64,000 nucleotides of DNA from contig NZ_QBDT01000001.1 in the NCBI RefSeq assembly GCF_004124325.1, forward strand, positions 5,208,001-5,272,000, given 5' to 3'. The notes beneath the pieces are model-generated. The model did not search any database. It was not told the origin of the DNA and was given only the letters and a program-made list of their open reading frames with translations. Shown piece after piece: positions 45,375 to 54,333 of the stretch. How positions within the stretch are numbered: position 1 is the first letter of the stretch; each line of letters starts with the position of its first letter. The translations under genes and the position numbers were made by a program. Source of the stretch: Streptomyces sp. L2. GTDB lineage: Bacteria > Actinomycetota > Actinomycetes > Streptomycetales > Streptomycetaceae.

Positions 45375-47192
45375 TCAGTCGAAGGTCTCGACGTACTCCT
45401 CCGGCGGTCCGAGGGCGGGCCGGTCGTGCAGGGTGAGCCGGTCCCCGAACCGTTCGAGCTCCAGCACGGTCAGCGTGTTCTCGCCCCGGCGCAGCAGCGG
45501 GCCCGGGACGTACAGCGTGGTCTGCGGGCCGATCTCCCAGTAGCGGCCGAGGAGGGTGTCGTTGACCCAGACGAAGCCCTTGGCGAAGCCCGGCAGGCCG
45601 AGGAAGGTGTCGGCGGGCTCGTCCAGGATCAGCGGTGCCGTGGCGAAGCCCGCGCGGCCGTCGCAGGGCGCGGCCGTCGCGGCGCGGGCGGTGTCCGGCC
45701 CGCTCCACTCGTCGAGCGGCAGCCGGTACATCGTCCAGTTGTGCACCAGGCGGCGGTCCACCCGCACCCCGCCGAGGATGCCCTTGCCCTGCCCCAGCAG
45801 GGGCCCGTAGTTGATCCGGCCCTGGTTCTCCACCAGCAGTTCCAGGCGCACCCGCTCACCCCGGCCGGCCAGGGCGAACGAGGCGGTCTCCCGGTCCAGT
45901 ACGGCGACGGGGGCGCCGTCGGCGAACACCTGGGCCCGGTCGTGCAGTCCGGTCACCGTCACCTCGTGCCGGCCCGGCGGCAGCAACGGCTCCGCGGCGT
46001 ACAGCACCAGTCCGGAGGACTGGCCGAGTTCCTCGAAACTCAGCGGCGCCGCCGCCCGGACCGGTTCGGTCACCGACCGCAGCGCCGTCAGCAGGGCCGC
46101 CCGCCGGGTGACCGGCAGGTCGCGGGGCGCGAGCAGGGGCGGGTCGGCGGGCACCGGACGGGTGACGGGCGCGCCGGCCAGGGCGGCGAGCTGCTCGCGC
46201 ACCGCGTGGAACTTGTCGGTGAGCGCGCCGTGTTCGGCGATCGGGGCGTCCGAGTCGTAGCTGGTGACGGTCGGCCGGAGCGTCTCGCCGTCGTGGTTGG
46301 CGCCGGCCCACAGCCCGAAGTTCGTTCCGCCGTGCGCCATGTACAGGCTCACCGAGCCGCCCGACCGGAGGATCCCGCCGACGCCCTCGGCAGCGCCTGC
46401 CGCCGGCCGGACGTGGTGCTTCTCGCCCCAGTGGTCGAACCAGCCGTTCCAGAACTCGGCGCAGAAGAAGGGCTCGCCCGGCCGCCGCGAGCGCAGCAGC
46501 GCGGCGGCCTGTTCCGGCCGTGACCCGAACGTCACGGCCGCCAGCTCGCCGGGCACCGTGCCCCCGTCCAGCATCAGCGGTGTCGGCCCGTCGGCCGTGT
46601 ACAGCAGTTCGGTCACGCCCCGCTCCACCAGCGCGTCCCTCACCCAGGCGAGGTAGGTGTGGTCATCGCCGTAACTGCCGTACTCGTTCTCGATCTGCAC
46701 GGCCACGACCGGGCCGCCCCGGGCCGCCTGTAGCGCGGCGATCCGCGGGACCAGCGCGTCGAACCAGCGCCCGACGGCCTCCAGGAACGGTCCGTGGGAG
46801 CTGCGCGGCCGCATGCCCGGGATGCCGGTGAGCCAGGCGGGCAGACCGCCGTTGTCCCATTCGGCGCAGATGTACGGCCCCGGCCGGACGATGACGTCCA
46901 GCCCCGCGTCGTCGGCCAGCCGCACGAACCGGGTCAGGTCGCGCCAGCCGTCGAAGCGCACGTCGCCCGGTGCGCGCTCGTGGAAGTTCCACGGCACGTA
47001 CGTGTCCACGGTGTTCAGGCCGAGGGCCGCCAGCCGCTGGAGCCGGTCGGCCCACTGCCCGGGGTGGACCCGGAAGTAGTGCAGGGAGCCGGAGAGCACC
47101 CGGTGGGGACGGCCGTCGCGCCGGAGAGTCCCGTCGGCGAAGGTCAGGGCGGGCCGGGTGGCGGCCGCGGGACGCGGCAGGGACAAGGTCAC
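45375..47192 (-). CDS. GH35 beta-galactosidase
   Basis: 605 aa. GH35 TIM-barrel signatures: LSGSLHYFRVHPGQWADRLQ, VRPGPYICAEWDNGGLPAWL, GGPVVAVQIENEYGSYG with acid/base Glu170, and PFFCAEFWNGWFDHWG with nucleophile Glu246. C-terminal jelly-roll domains include LLGRYWEIGPQTTLYVPGPL. There is no signal peptide, so it probably cleaves imported galacto-oligosaccharides in the cytoplasm. The GTG start overlaps the stop of the permease gene (GTGA). Confidence 0.92.
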   Translation of the reverse strand: MTLSLPRPAAATRPALTFADGTLRRDGRPHRVLSGSLHYFRVHPGQWADRLQRLAALGLNTVDTYVPWNFHERAPGDVRFDGWRDLTRFVRLADDAGLDVIVRPGPYICAEWDNGGLPAWLTGIPGMRPRSSHGPFLEAVGRWFDALVPRIAALQAARGGPVVAVQIENEYGSYGDDHTYLAWVRDALVERGVTELLYTADGPTPLMLDGGTVPGELAAVTFGSRPEQAAALLRSRRPGEPFFCAEFWNGWFDHWGEKHHVRPAAGAAEGVGGILRSGGSVSLYMAHGGTNFGLWAGANHDGETLRPTVTSYDSDAPIAEHGALTDKFHAVREQLAALAGAPVTRPVPADPPLLAPRDLPVTRRAALLTALRSVTEPVRAAAPLSFEELGQSSGLVLYAAEPLLPPGRHEVTVTGLHDRAQVFADGAPVAVLDRETASFALAGRGERVRLELLVENQGRINYGPLLGQGKGILGGVRVDRRLVHNWTMYRLPLDEWSGPDTARAATAAPCDGRAGFATAPLILDEPADTFLGLPGFAKGFVWVNDTLLGRYWEIGPQTTLYVPGPLLRRGENTLTVLELERFGDRLTLHDRPALGPPEEYVETFD

Positions 47193-48064
47193 TTGACGGC
47201 TCCTGCGGTCATGCCCGCACGCCAGAACCGCTGGAGTGCGAGGAAGGCGATCAGAAGCGGTACGACGGACACCAGGGAACCGATGACCACCAGCGGGGGA
47301 GGCACCGCCACATGGCTGGCGTTCCAGCCGACCAGGCCGACCGTGACCGGCTGCAGGCGGTCGTCGCCGAGGACCATCGCCGGAAGCAGGTAGTTGTTCC
47401 AGATCTCCACGAACTGGAACAGGAAGATCGTCACCAGCGCGGGCAGCATCATCCGTACGCCGATGGCCCGGAAGATGCGCAGCTCGCCCGCGCCGTCCAG
47501 CCGGCCGGCCTCCAGCACCTCGTCGGGCACGGTCTGCGCGGCGAACACCCGGGAGAGGTAGACGCCGAACGGGCTGACCACGCTCGGCAGCAGCACCGCC
47601 AGCGGATTGTCGATCAGATGGACGCCGGAGAACATCAGGTACAGCGGCAGCGTGAACAGCACCTTGGGCACGAGCACGGCCGCCAGCACCGCGCCGAAGA
47701 TCGCGCCGCGGCCGGGGAAGTCGTACTTGGCGAGGGCGTACCCGGCGAGCGCCGAGAACGCCGTGCCGAGCAGCGCGCCGATCCCGCAGTACAGCACGCT
47801 GTTGAGCATCCAGCGCCAGAAGATGCCGCCGTCCTGGCCGCTCAGCCTGGCGATGTTGCCGAACAGCCCGAAGCCGTGGAACCACAGGCCGCTGCCGGAG
47901 AACTGCTCGCCGAACGGCTTGGTGGACGACACCAGCAGCCACCACAGCGGGAACAGGAAGTAGCAGGCCGACAGCCCCAGCAACGCCATGACGGCGATCC
48001 GGCTCGTCGCGGTGCCGTCCCGCCGTGCACGGACGGGGCGTGCCTTCGTGGTGATCGCGCTCAT
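47189..48064 (-). CDS. Sugar ABC transporter permease, MalG-like
   Basis: 291 aa, six membrane helices. The EAA loop (VPDEVLEAGRLDGAGELRIF) for docking the ATPase is clear. There is no ATPase gene in the cluster, as is usual in Streptomyces, where the shared MsiK ATPase serves many importers. The start overlaps the MalF-like gene (ATGA). Confidence 0.9.
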   Translation of the reverse strand: MSAITTKARPVRARRDGTATSRIAVMALLGLSACYFLFPLWWLLVSSTKPFGEQFSGSGLWFHGFGLFGNIARLSGQDGGIFWRWMLNSVLYCGIGALLGTAFSALAGYALAKYDFPGRGAIFGAVLAAVLVPKVLFTLPLYLMFSGVHLIDNPLAVLLPSVVSPFGVYLSRVFAAQTVPDEVLEAGRLDGAGELRIFRAIGVRMMLPALVTIFLFQFVEIWNNYLLPAMVLGDDRLQPVTVGLVGWNASHVAVPPPLVVIGSLVSVVPLLIAFLALQRFWRAGMTAGAVK

Positions 48065-49038
48065 GCCCGCTCCTCCCGGCCCGTCAGCCTGAAGAAGACG
48101 AAGGACACGCCACCCACCAGCAGCGCCAGCAGCACGGACTGGGCGGCCGCGTACGGGTAGTTGCCGGCCGCGACCGCGCTCTGCGCCGACATGATCGGCG
48201 TGAACGTGGAGGACACCGAGCCGCCCGACACCGGCAGCAGGACCGTCGGCTCGTTGTACAGCTGCGCCGAACCGATGATGGAGAACACCGTGGTCAGCAC
48301 CAGCGCCCCGCGGACGAAGGGGATCTTGACGCTCCAGGCGACGCGCAGCGCCGACGCGCCGTCCATCCGCGCGGCCTCCAGCACCTCCGCCGGGATCGAC
48401 TGCAGCGCGGCATAGATGATGATCATGTTGTAGCCGGCCCAGCTCCACGTCACGATGTTGGCCACCGACCACAGCACCAGATCGCTGTCGAAGAACGGGA
48501 TCGAGACGCCGAACGGGTGCAGCAGCCGGTTGACCGGGCTCGACTGCGCCGAGTACATGAACGACCAGACCAGCGCCGCGCTCACCCCGGGGATCGCGTA
48601 CGGCAGGAAGCTCGACAGCCGGAAGAAGCCCTTGCCGCGCGCCGACTTGGAGTCGATCAGCAGCGCCAGGACGAGGGCCGCGCCCAGCATCACCGGCACC
48701 TGCACCACGCCGAACAGCGCCACCCGGCCCAGCGAGGACAGGAACGCGCCGTCCTCCAGCGCCCGGGCGTAGTTGCCGAGGGGATCGAACACCTTGGTGG
48801 GCGCGGTGAGGCCGAGCCCCGACCGGTGCACGGTGTACAGGCTGCTGACCGCCGCGTAGCCGATGGGCGCGACGTACATCGCCAGGAACAACGCGATGAA
48901 CGGGGCGCAGAACAGCAGGGGGCGCAGCCGGCGCCGGGGCATCAGCGCGCGCGGCGGGGGCGGGGCCGGGGCCGGCGTGGGGCCGCCGGCCGGGCGGCTC
49001 CGGCCCCGGGCCGCCGCCGGAGCGGTTGCGTTGGTCAC
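48061..49038 (-). CDS. Sugar ABC transporter permease, MalF-like
   Basis: 325 aa. Pro/Ala-rich N-terminus, then six helices. The EAA loop is IPAEVLEAARMDGASALRVA. A GTG at 49038 is chosen because AGGA lies a suitable distance upstream; a GTG 15 bases earlier (49053) is also possible. It forms the membrane channel with the MalG-like protein and receives sugar from the binding lipoprotein encoded 65 bp upstream. Confidence 0.88.
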   Translation of the reverse strand: MTNATAPAAARGRSRPAGGPTPAPAPPPPRALMPRRRLRPLLFCAPFIALFLAMYVAPIGYAAVSSLYTVHRSGLGLTAPTKVFDPLGNYARALEDGAFLSSLGRVALFGVVQVPVMLGAALVLALLIDSKSARGKGFFRLSSFLPYAIPGVSAALVWSFMYSAQSSPVNRLLHPFGVSIPFFDSDLVLWSVANIVTWSWAGYNMIIIYAALQSIPAEVLEAARMDGASALRVAWSVKIPFVRGALVLTTVFSIIGSAQLYNEPTVLLPVSGGSVSSTFTPIMSAQSAVAAGNYPYAAAQSVLLALLVGGVSFVFFRLTGREERA

Positions 49039-49103
49039 GGACTCGTTCCTCACTGTGGGTCTGTGGCGCCGGGGGGTGTGACTCGCAGGCCGGGGTCGCC
49101 CGG

Positions 49104-50402
49104 TCATCCGGTGATCTTCAGGCCCTGCTTGTTCATCTCGCCGACCGTCTGGTCCTGCGCCGTGTGCAGGGCGTCGGCGATCGTGCCCTTTCCGGCCCAC
49201 GCCTTGCCCAGGCCGTCGTCGAGGTCGGCGGCCGTCTTCGTCATCAGCGGGCCCCACGTCCAGTCGGCGTTGACGTGCGCGGACGCCGCGGCGAAGACGT
49301 CGTAGATCTTCTGGCCGCCGAAGTACGCGTCGCCGCCCTTCAGTTGCGGCAGGTCCAGCAGGCTCTTGGCGGCCGGGTACAGCGCGGCCTTCTCGACCAG
49401 TCCGCCGAACGCGGAGCGGTCGGTGCCGAGCCAGTGCGCGAACTCCCAGGCGCCCTTCGGGTCGTCGCAGCCCTTGAGGACCGCGGTCGAGGACCCACCG
49501 GCGTTGCCGGCCTGCCGCGCCCCGTCGGTCCACTGCGGCAGCGGCGCCACGGCCCACTGGCCGGCGCCGTTCTTCGCGCCGCCCTTGATGACGCCGGCCT
49601 GCCAGACCGCGCCCACGACGGTGGCGATGTCACCGTTGCCAAGCCCCTTGTACCAGGCCTGGTCGTACATCGGCGCGCTGCTGATCAGCCCCTTGTCGGC
49701 CAGGCCCTGCCAGTAGTCGGCGACCTTGTCGTTGGCCCGCGAGTCCATGCTGACCTGCCAGGCGTCGCCCTTGATCCCGAACCAGCCGGCGCCGGCCTGC
49801 CAGGCGAGGCCCGCGTAGTCGTAGTCCAGGTACGGCGAGGAGATGTAGCGGTGCGGGCCGGAGGCGTGGATCCTCTCGGCGTCGGCCTGGTACTCGGCCC
49901 AGGTCGTGGGCGGCTTCAGGCCGAGCGAGCCGAACACCTTCTTGTTGTAGAACAGCGCCATCGGGCCGGTGTCCACGGGAGCGCCGTACACCGCGCCGCC
50001 CAAGGTCACCGACTTCCACGCCGCCGGCTGGTAGTCGCCCCGGTCCGCGGAGGCGTACGCGCTCACGTCGGACAGCGCGCCCTGGGCGGCGAAGCTGGGC
50101 AGGGTCTCGTAGCCGACCTGGGCGAGGCAGGGGGCGTTGCCGGCCTTCACCGCGTTGAGCATCTTCTGGTAGCCGCCCTTGGCGCCCGGCTGCACTTCCT
50201 GGTAGTCGACGTGGAGGCCCGGGTGGCTCTTGTCGAAGGCGGCGACGGCGTCCGAGTAGCCCGGCGCCCAGCCCCAGAATGTGATCGATGACGTGCCGGA
50301 CGACGACGTCGATCCCGATCCGGATCCGGAACACCCCGTGGCGGCCAGGACCAGTCCCGCGGCACCCGCGATACCGGCGACGCGCATGATGGAACGCTTC
50401 AC
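49104..50402 (-). CDS. Extracellular sugar-binding lipoprotein
   Basis: 432 aa, family 1 extracellular solute-binding protein. Start GTG 50402 with an ideal AGGAGG four bases away. A lipobox LVLAATGC marks the lipidated Cys. Then SITFWGWAPGYSDAVAAFDK, MLNAVKAGNAPCLAQVGYET and FYNKKVFGSLGLKPPTTWAE are standard for the class. The nearby GH35 enzyme and lectin suggest a beta-galactoside or galactan oligosaccharide as ligand. First gene of the sugar operon; a LacI-type operator lies 120 bp upstream. Confidence 0.92.
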   Translation of the reverse strand: MKRSIMRVAGIAGAAGLVLAATGCSGSGSGSTSSSGTSSITFWGWAPGYSDAVAAFDKSHPGLHVDYQEVQPGAKGGYQKMLNAVKAGNAPCLAQVGYETLPSFAAQGALSDVSAYASADRGDYQPAAWKSVTLGGAVYGAPVDTGPMALFYNKKVFGSLGLKPPTTWAEYQADAERIHASGPHRYISSPYLDYDYAGLAWQAGAGWFGIKGDAWQVSMDSRANDKVADYWQGLADKGLISSAPMYDQAWYKGLGNGDIATVVGAVWQAGVIKGGAKNGAGQWAVAPLPQWTDGARQAGNAGGSSTAVLKGCDDPKGAWEFAHWLGTDRSAFGGLVEKAALYPAAKSLLDLPQLKGGDAYFGGQKIYDVFAAASAHVNADWTWGPLMTKTAADLDDGLGKAWAGKGTIADALHTAQDQTVGEMNKQGLKITG

Positions 50403-50522
50403 AGCTCCTCCTGAGGCTGGGTGGAGCGGAGGAGAGGCCTCCGCGAGGCCGCGTGCGCGGCGTGCGGCACTGGGCCCGAACGGACGGGCCGGCGCGCTGT
50501 TGGCCGAAACTATGGCAGAGAA

Positions 50523-50536
50523 TGTTATCGATGCCA
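50523..50536. promoter_or_regulatory. LacI/GalR-type operator between regulator and sugar operon
   Basis: TGTTATCGATGCCA has the central CG and the TGnnATCGATnnCA form of LacI-family operators (two mismatched positions between half sites, embedded in a wider AAT...ATT frame). It lies in the 228-bp divergent region, upstream of both the binding-protein gene and the LacI-type regulator, so one site could control both. Confidence 0.7.
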
Positions 50537-50630
50537 ATGGGGGTGTTCGCTTTGGCTCCGGTGCTGGGTGAACCGCGTGCGGGCAGGGCTGTGGGCGATA
50601 TCATCGGTGCCCGCGAGGAGGAAGGAACTC

Positions 50631-51668
50631 ATGGCGAAGCAGAAGGCCGGGGTCGAGCGGCCGCCGGGCATGGCCGACGTGGCACGGGTCGCGGGTGTCT
50701 CGGCGCAGACCGTGTCCCGCGTGCTGTCCGACCATCCCAACGTGCAGGACAAGACGCGCGCCAAGGTCCTGGCCGCGGTGGACCAGCTCGGCTACCGCCG
50801 CAACAACGCGGCCCGCATGCTCTCCTCGGGACGCAGCCGCACGATCGGCGTGGTGACCCTGCAGACGAACTTCTACTCGCGGGCCGCGGTCACCTCCGGC
50901 ATCGAGCACGCGGCCCAGGCCGCCGGGTACACGGTCAGCACGGCGACCACGACCTCACTCGACACCTCCGCCATCGAGGGGGCCCTGTCCCGGCTGGCCG
51001 ACCAGGGCGCCGAGGGGATCATCCTCTCCGTTCCCCTCATCCACACCAGCCCCCGGATAGAGCAGCTCACCCGGGCCACCCCCACCATCACGATCGACGG
51101 TTCGCGCACCGATGCCACCGAGGTGGTGGCTATCGACCAGACGCTGGCCGCCCGGCTGGCCACGCAGCACCTCCTCGACCTGGGTCACGACACGGTCTGG
51201 CACGTCGCGGGCCCCGAGGAGTGGCTGGAGGCCGCGGCCCGGCGCGAGGGCTGGCGCAGCACGCTGGAGGAAGCGGGGCGCCCGGTACCGCCGCCTCTGG
51301 AGGGGGACTGGTCACCCGGCTCCGGTTACCGGAACGGACTCATCCTCGCCCGCATCCCGGACGTGACCGCCGTGTTCGTCGCCAGCGACGAGATGGCCTT
51401 CGGCGTCATCAGGGCCCTGCACGAGCTGGGCCGGCGGGTGCCGGAGGACATCTCCGTCGTCGGAGTGGACGACATCGAACTGGCCGAGTACTGCTCGCCG
51501 TCCCTGACCACGGTCGCCCAGCCGTTCGCCCGCATGGGCGCCCTCGCCGTGGCCCATCTGCTGCGCCTCATCGCCGAACCGGGCGCGATGCCCGAGCCGG
51601 CCTCGGTGGAGCCGCAACTCGTGGCCCGGGCCAGCACGGCGCCCGCGAAGGGCGGGGGAGCTGCCTGA
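50631..51668 (+). CDS. LacI-family transcriptional regulator
   Basis: 345 aa. GGAGGAAGGA precedes the ATG. HTH and hinge at 14-60: MADVARVAGVSAQTVSRVLS, YRRNNAARMLSSGRSRTIGV. The periplasmic-binding-like effector domain ends with VFVASDEMAFGVIRALHELG and DDIELAEYCSPSLTTVAQPF. It is almost certainly the repressor of the divergent sugar importer/galactosidase operon, released by the imported sugar. Confidence 0.92.
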   Translation: MAKQKAGVERPPGMADVARVAGVSAQTVSRVLSDHPNVQDKTRAKVLAAVDQLGYRRNNAARMLSSGRSRTIGVVTLQTNFYSRAAVTSGIEHAAQAAGYTVSTATTTSLDTSAIEGALSRLADQGAEGIILSVPLIHTSPRIEQLTRATPTITIDGSRTDATEVVAIDQTLAARLATQHLLDLGHDTVWHVAGPEEWLEAAARREGWRSTLEEAGRPVPPPLEGDWSPGSGYRNGLILARIPDVTAVFVASDEMAFGVIRALHELGRRVPEDISVVGVDDIELAEYCSPSLTTVAQPFARMGALAVAHLLRLIAEPGAMPEPASVEPQLVARASTAPAKGGGAA

Positions 51669-51764
51669 GGGGCGCGGGCACCCGCGGGGCGACGCACGCT
51701 TGGCCCGCGGGCATCACGTGCCCCCACCAGGCCCCGTCCCTTCCTTCCCGCGCCGTACTCGCCG

Positions 51765-53180
51765 TCAGGCGCCCGGCCCGGCCTGCTCCTTCTTCCGCAG
51801 CAGCACCAGGACCCCGCCCCCGATCACGACCAGGCCGATGGCCAGGCCGGTGATCAGCGGGGTGATCGCGGAGCCGCCCGTGTCGGCGAGGTTGGTGCCG
51901 GTGGCCGCCTTGCCGCCCACCGTCGCGGGGCTGGGCTCGCTGAGGGTCTGGGTGCTCTCACCCGTGATCGCGCCCTGCGTCCGGCAGTCGAGGACCCCGG
52001 TGAAGCGCCGGATGAAGCCGTTGGGCCCGGTGATCGTGAAGTCGTAGGGCTGGTCCTCCTGGAGCGGGATGGTCACCGTGCGGGACGCGGCCGCCGGGAT
52101 GGTGTGCTCGGTGCCCATCAGCTCGAAGGTGAAGGGCTGGTCGCCCTTGTTGACGGCGGTGATGTCCACCCCGCCCCTGGCGCAGTCCTTCCGGGCCGAC
52201 AGGGCCGGTATGGCACCCTTCGAGGCCCAGGTGGCCGTCGTCGTCGCGGACACGGTGGACTCGCTGGAACCGGCCAGGATCTGCGTCTGGCTGCGGCTCT
52301 CGGCGGTGAAGGCGCGTCCCACCGGAACGGTCGTCGACGCCTGCACCGTCAGCTGGGCCGTCCCGGCCGCCGCGTCCTCCGGCACGTCGAAGTACAGCTC
52401 GCTGCCGTCCTTCACCGACGTGAGGACCTTGCCGGTCTTGTCGATGATCCGCACCCCGCTGGTGGCCGCGTCCGCCGGCGGGATCACCGTCACACCGCGC
52501 GCGTTGGTGTGCACGGTCACCGGGCCGAGCAGATCACCCGGACGGCCGGACACCGCGGGCGGGTCCAGTGTCAGCGACGCCCGGGGCTCGGCGCCGCCGC
52601 GGGCGCTCCGCTCCAGGTAGTCGGCGAGCTTCTCGGCGCGCGGGTCGACGGCGTCGACCTTCGCATGGTCCGAGTAGCGCCAGATGGCCACCTGGGTGCC
52701 GGCCGCCGCGTCCTGCTCGGTCAGGCCGCGCGCGCCCGCCTTCCGGGCCAGGGCGGCGAGATCGTTGACCTGCGGGTAGGAGTGCTGCAGGATCCAGCGG
52801 ATCCGGCCCGCGTCCTTGTTGGCGCCCAGGGACGTGCCGCTCCACGGCGTCTCGTGGTACCTGGCGTCGCGCTGCGTCGGGTTCTGCAGATCGACGCAGT
52901 ACGTCTGCAGGGTGCCGCCGCCGTCCACGGACATCTCGAACAGGCCCGCGGCCACCCGCTGGTCGCCGCCGTCCTGATGGATCACGGCCTCGCCGTACGT
53001 CTTGAGGCCGTTGATGGTGGCCGTCGCCCCGCCCTGGGTCTGGGTCTCAGGGGTCCCGTCGGCGAGGGCCGTACCGGCACCGGACAGCACGCCCGCGGCC
53101 GCGAGGCCGGACACCAGCGTCACCGCGGCGAGCCGGGTCACTCCGGCGGGCCGGAAGAGCCCAGAGAACGCAGCAAGCAC
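51765..53180 (-). CDS. Cell-wall-anchored thioester (TQXA-domain) surface protein
   Basis: 471 aa from GTG 53180 (AAGGGGA upstream; longer frames lack a ribosome site). Signal peptide (VTRLAAVTLVSGLAAAGVLS...ALAD). The TQXA domain (about 50-190) contains YCVDLQNPT with the thioester Cys and AAAGTQVAIWRYSD, the motif that names the family, holding the partner Gln. Beta-sandwich repeats follow. The C-terminus has NLADTGGSAITP, an LAXTG class E sortase signal, then a membrane helix and RKKEQ. Thioester domains bind surfaces covalently; in Streptomyces a role in hyphal attachment is plausible. Confidence 0.88.
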   Translation of the reverse strand: MLAAFSGLFRPAGVTRLAAVTLVSGLAAAGVLSGAGTALADGTPETQTQGGATATINGLKTYGEAVIHQDGGDQRVAAGLFEMSVDGGGTLQTYCVDLQNPTQRDARYHETPWSGTSLGANKDAGRIRWILQHSYPQVNDLAALARKAGARGLTEQDAAAGTQVAIWRYSDHAKVDAVDPRAEKLADYLERSARGGAEPRASLTLDPPAVSGRPGDLLGPVTVHTNARGVTVIPPADAATSGVRIIDKTGKVLTSVKDGSELYFDVPEDAAAGTAQLTVQASTTVPVGRAFTAESRSQTQILAGSSESTVSATTTATWASKGAIPALSARKDCARGGVDITAVNKGDQPFTFELMGTEHTIPAAASRTVTIPLQEDQPYDFTITGPNGFIRRFTGVLDCRTQGAITGESTQTLSEPSPATVGGKAATGTNLADTGGSAITPLITGLAIGLVVIGGGVLVLLRKKEQAGPGA

Positions 53181-53500
53181 AGAATTCCCCTTCGAGCAGG
53201 ACCCGTTGGACGTGGGGGACGGTCCCACCAGCAGAATCGGCGGCCCCGAGGGGCACGCCCGGCATCCTATGATCACGCGGACGCGCCTTGCCGGTCAGAT
53301 CGTCCGACGGGCGATCCGATCCGGAATCGTTATCCCGGCGCCCGCACTTGAGCTGCGACTTATCGACAAATCCACTGGTGAGCGGGGTGCGTTCGCCAGG
53401 CGTGCGCCGATAAGTCCCGTTGGGGATGGATGGGGAGGGCGGCCCGGGTTGCCCGACAGCCTCCTCTCCGCCCCTTGCCGCCCCTCGCCGCTCCCTGACG

Positions 53501-54031
53501 TCATGTCACTGCTGCTGGCTCACGCCGCGGTTGGTTCTGCTCCTGCTCCTCCTCCCGTTCCCGCTCCCGCGCCTGCTCCTGTTCGGTTTCCGGGGCCGGC
53601 GTCGGCGGTGGGGTCTCCCAGTTCGGCTCCGGGCGGGCCGCCGTCGCCGGTGACTCCGTCGGTGTTTCCGGCCTGGCCGCGCGGCGGAACACCGCGGTGC
53701 CGCGCGCGAGGTCGTGGCCGATCGCGACCGCGTCGATGTCAGCCGACGTCCAGGTCGGCTGCCCGTCCCGCATCTCCGAGCGCACCTTCAGCCGCCCCTG
53801 CACGACGACGGGGTGCCCCACCTCCACCGAGGCCATCAGGTTCACGGCGAGCTGCCGGTTGGCCCACACCGTGAAGAAGTTGGTGTGCCCGTCGGTCCAG
53901 GCGGCCTTCTCCCGGTCCCAGTAACGCGAGGTCACCGCCAGGCGGAACCGTGCCGACGGTCCCGCCGCCAGCTCCCGGTACACCGGCCGCGTCGCCACGT
54001 TCCCCACTACGCAGACAACTGTCTCGTTCAT
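53501..54031 (-). CDS. ssbB: Single-stranded DNA-binding protein, SsbB-type
   Basis: 176 aa. OB fold: NETVVCVVGNVATRPVYREL, FRLAVTSRYWDREKAAWTDG, NFFTVWANRQLAVNLMASVE and GHPVVVQGRLKVRS. The C-terminus is a charged Glu/Gln/Arg repeat (EQEQAREREREEEQEQNQPR) and lacks the acidic DDDIPF tail of housekeeping SSB, as expected for the second Streptomyces paralog. SsbB is reported to act in chromosome segregation during sporulation. GGGAGGGG precedes the ATG. It lies downstream of the dynamin pair. Confidence 0.85.
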   Translation of the reverse strand: MNETVVCVVGNVATRPVYRELAAGPSARFRLAVTSRYWDREKAAWTDGHTNFFTVWANRQLAVNLMASVEVGHPVVVQGRLKVRSEMRDGQPTWTSADIDAVAIGHDLARGTAVFRRAARPETPTESPATAARPEPNWETPPPTPAPETEQEQAREREREEEQEQNQPRREPAAVT

Positions 54032-54333
54032 CGTCCGTACCCCTCCCTCGCCCGGCCCCTTCCGGCCGGGCGGACACGCGTACGGGCCCGTCCCGTACGG
54101 CTGCCGTCTCCGTCGTGCCGCCGCGTACGTCGCCGTCGTCGCCGTACGCACGCCACCGCACGCCCCGCCGATCGCGAACGCCGCCGGATCCCCGCTCCCG
54201 GGAACCGGCGGCGCGATCGCCGTGGGACCAGACTGCCTCCGTCGGGACGAGCCCGCTGAGCCCTGTGGACCACTCCTCACATGTGGAAAACTCCGTCACC
54301 CGGACGAGTGATCCGGGCGCAGCAGGAGCCGTC

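Noticed and set aside
51674..51735. Possible hairpin between the convergent lacI and TQXA genes
   Set aside because: CCCGCGGG occurs twice but each is self-palindromic and no single convincing stem could be assigned.
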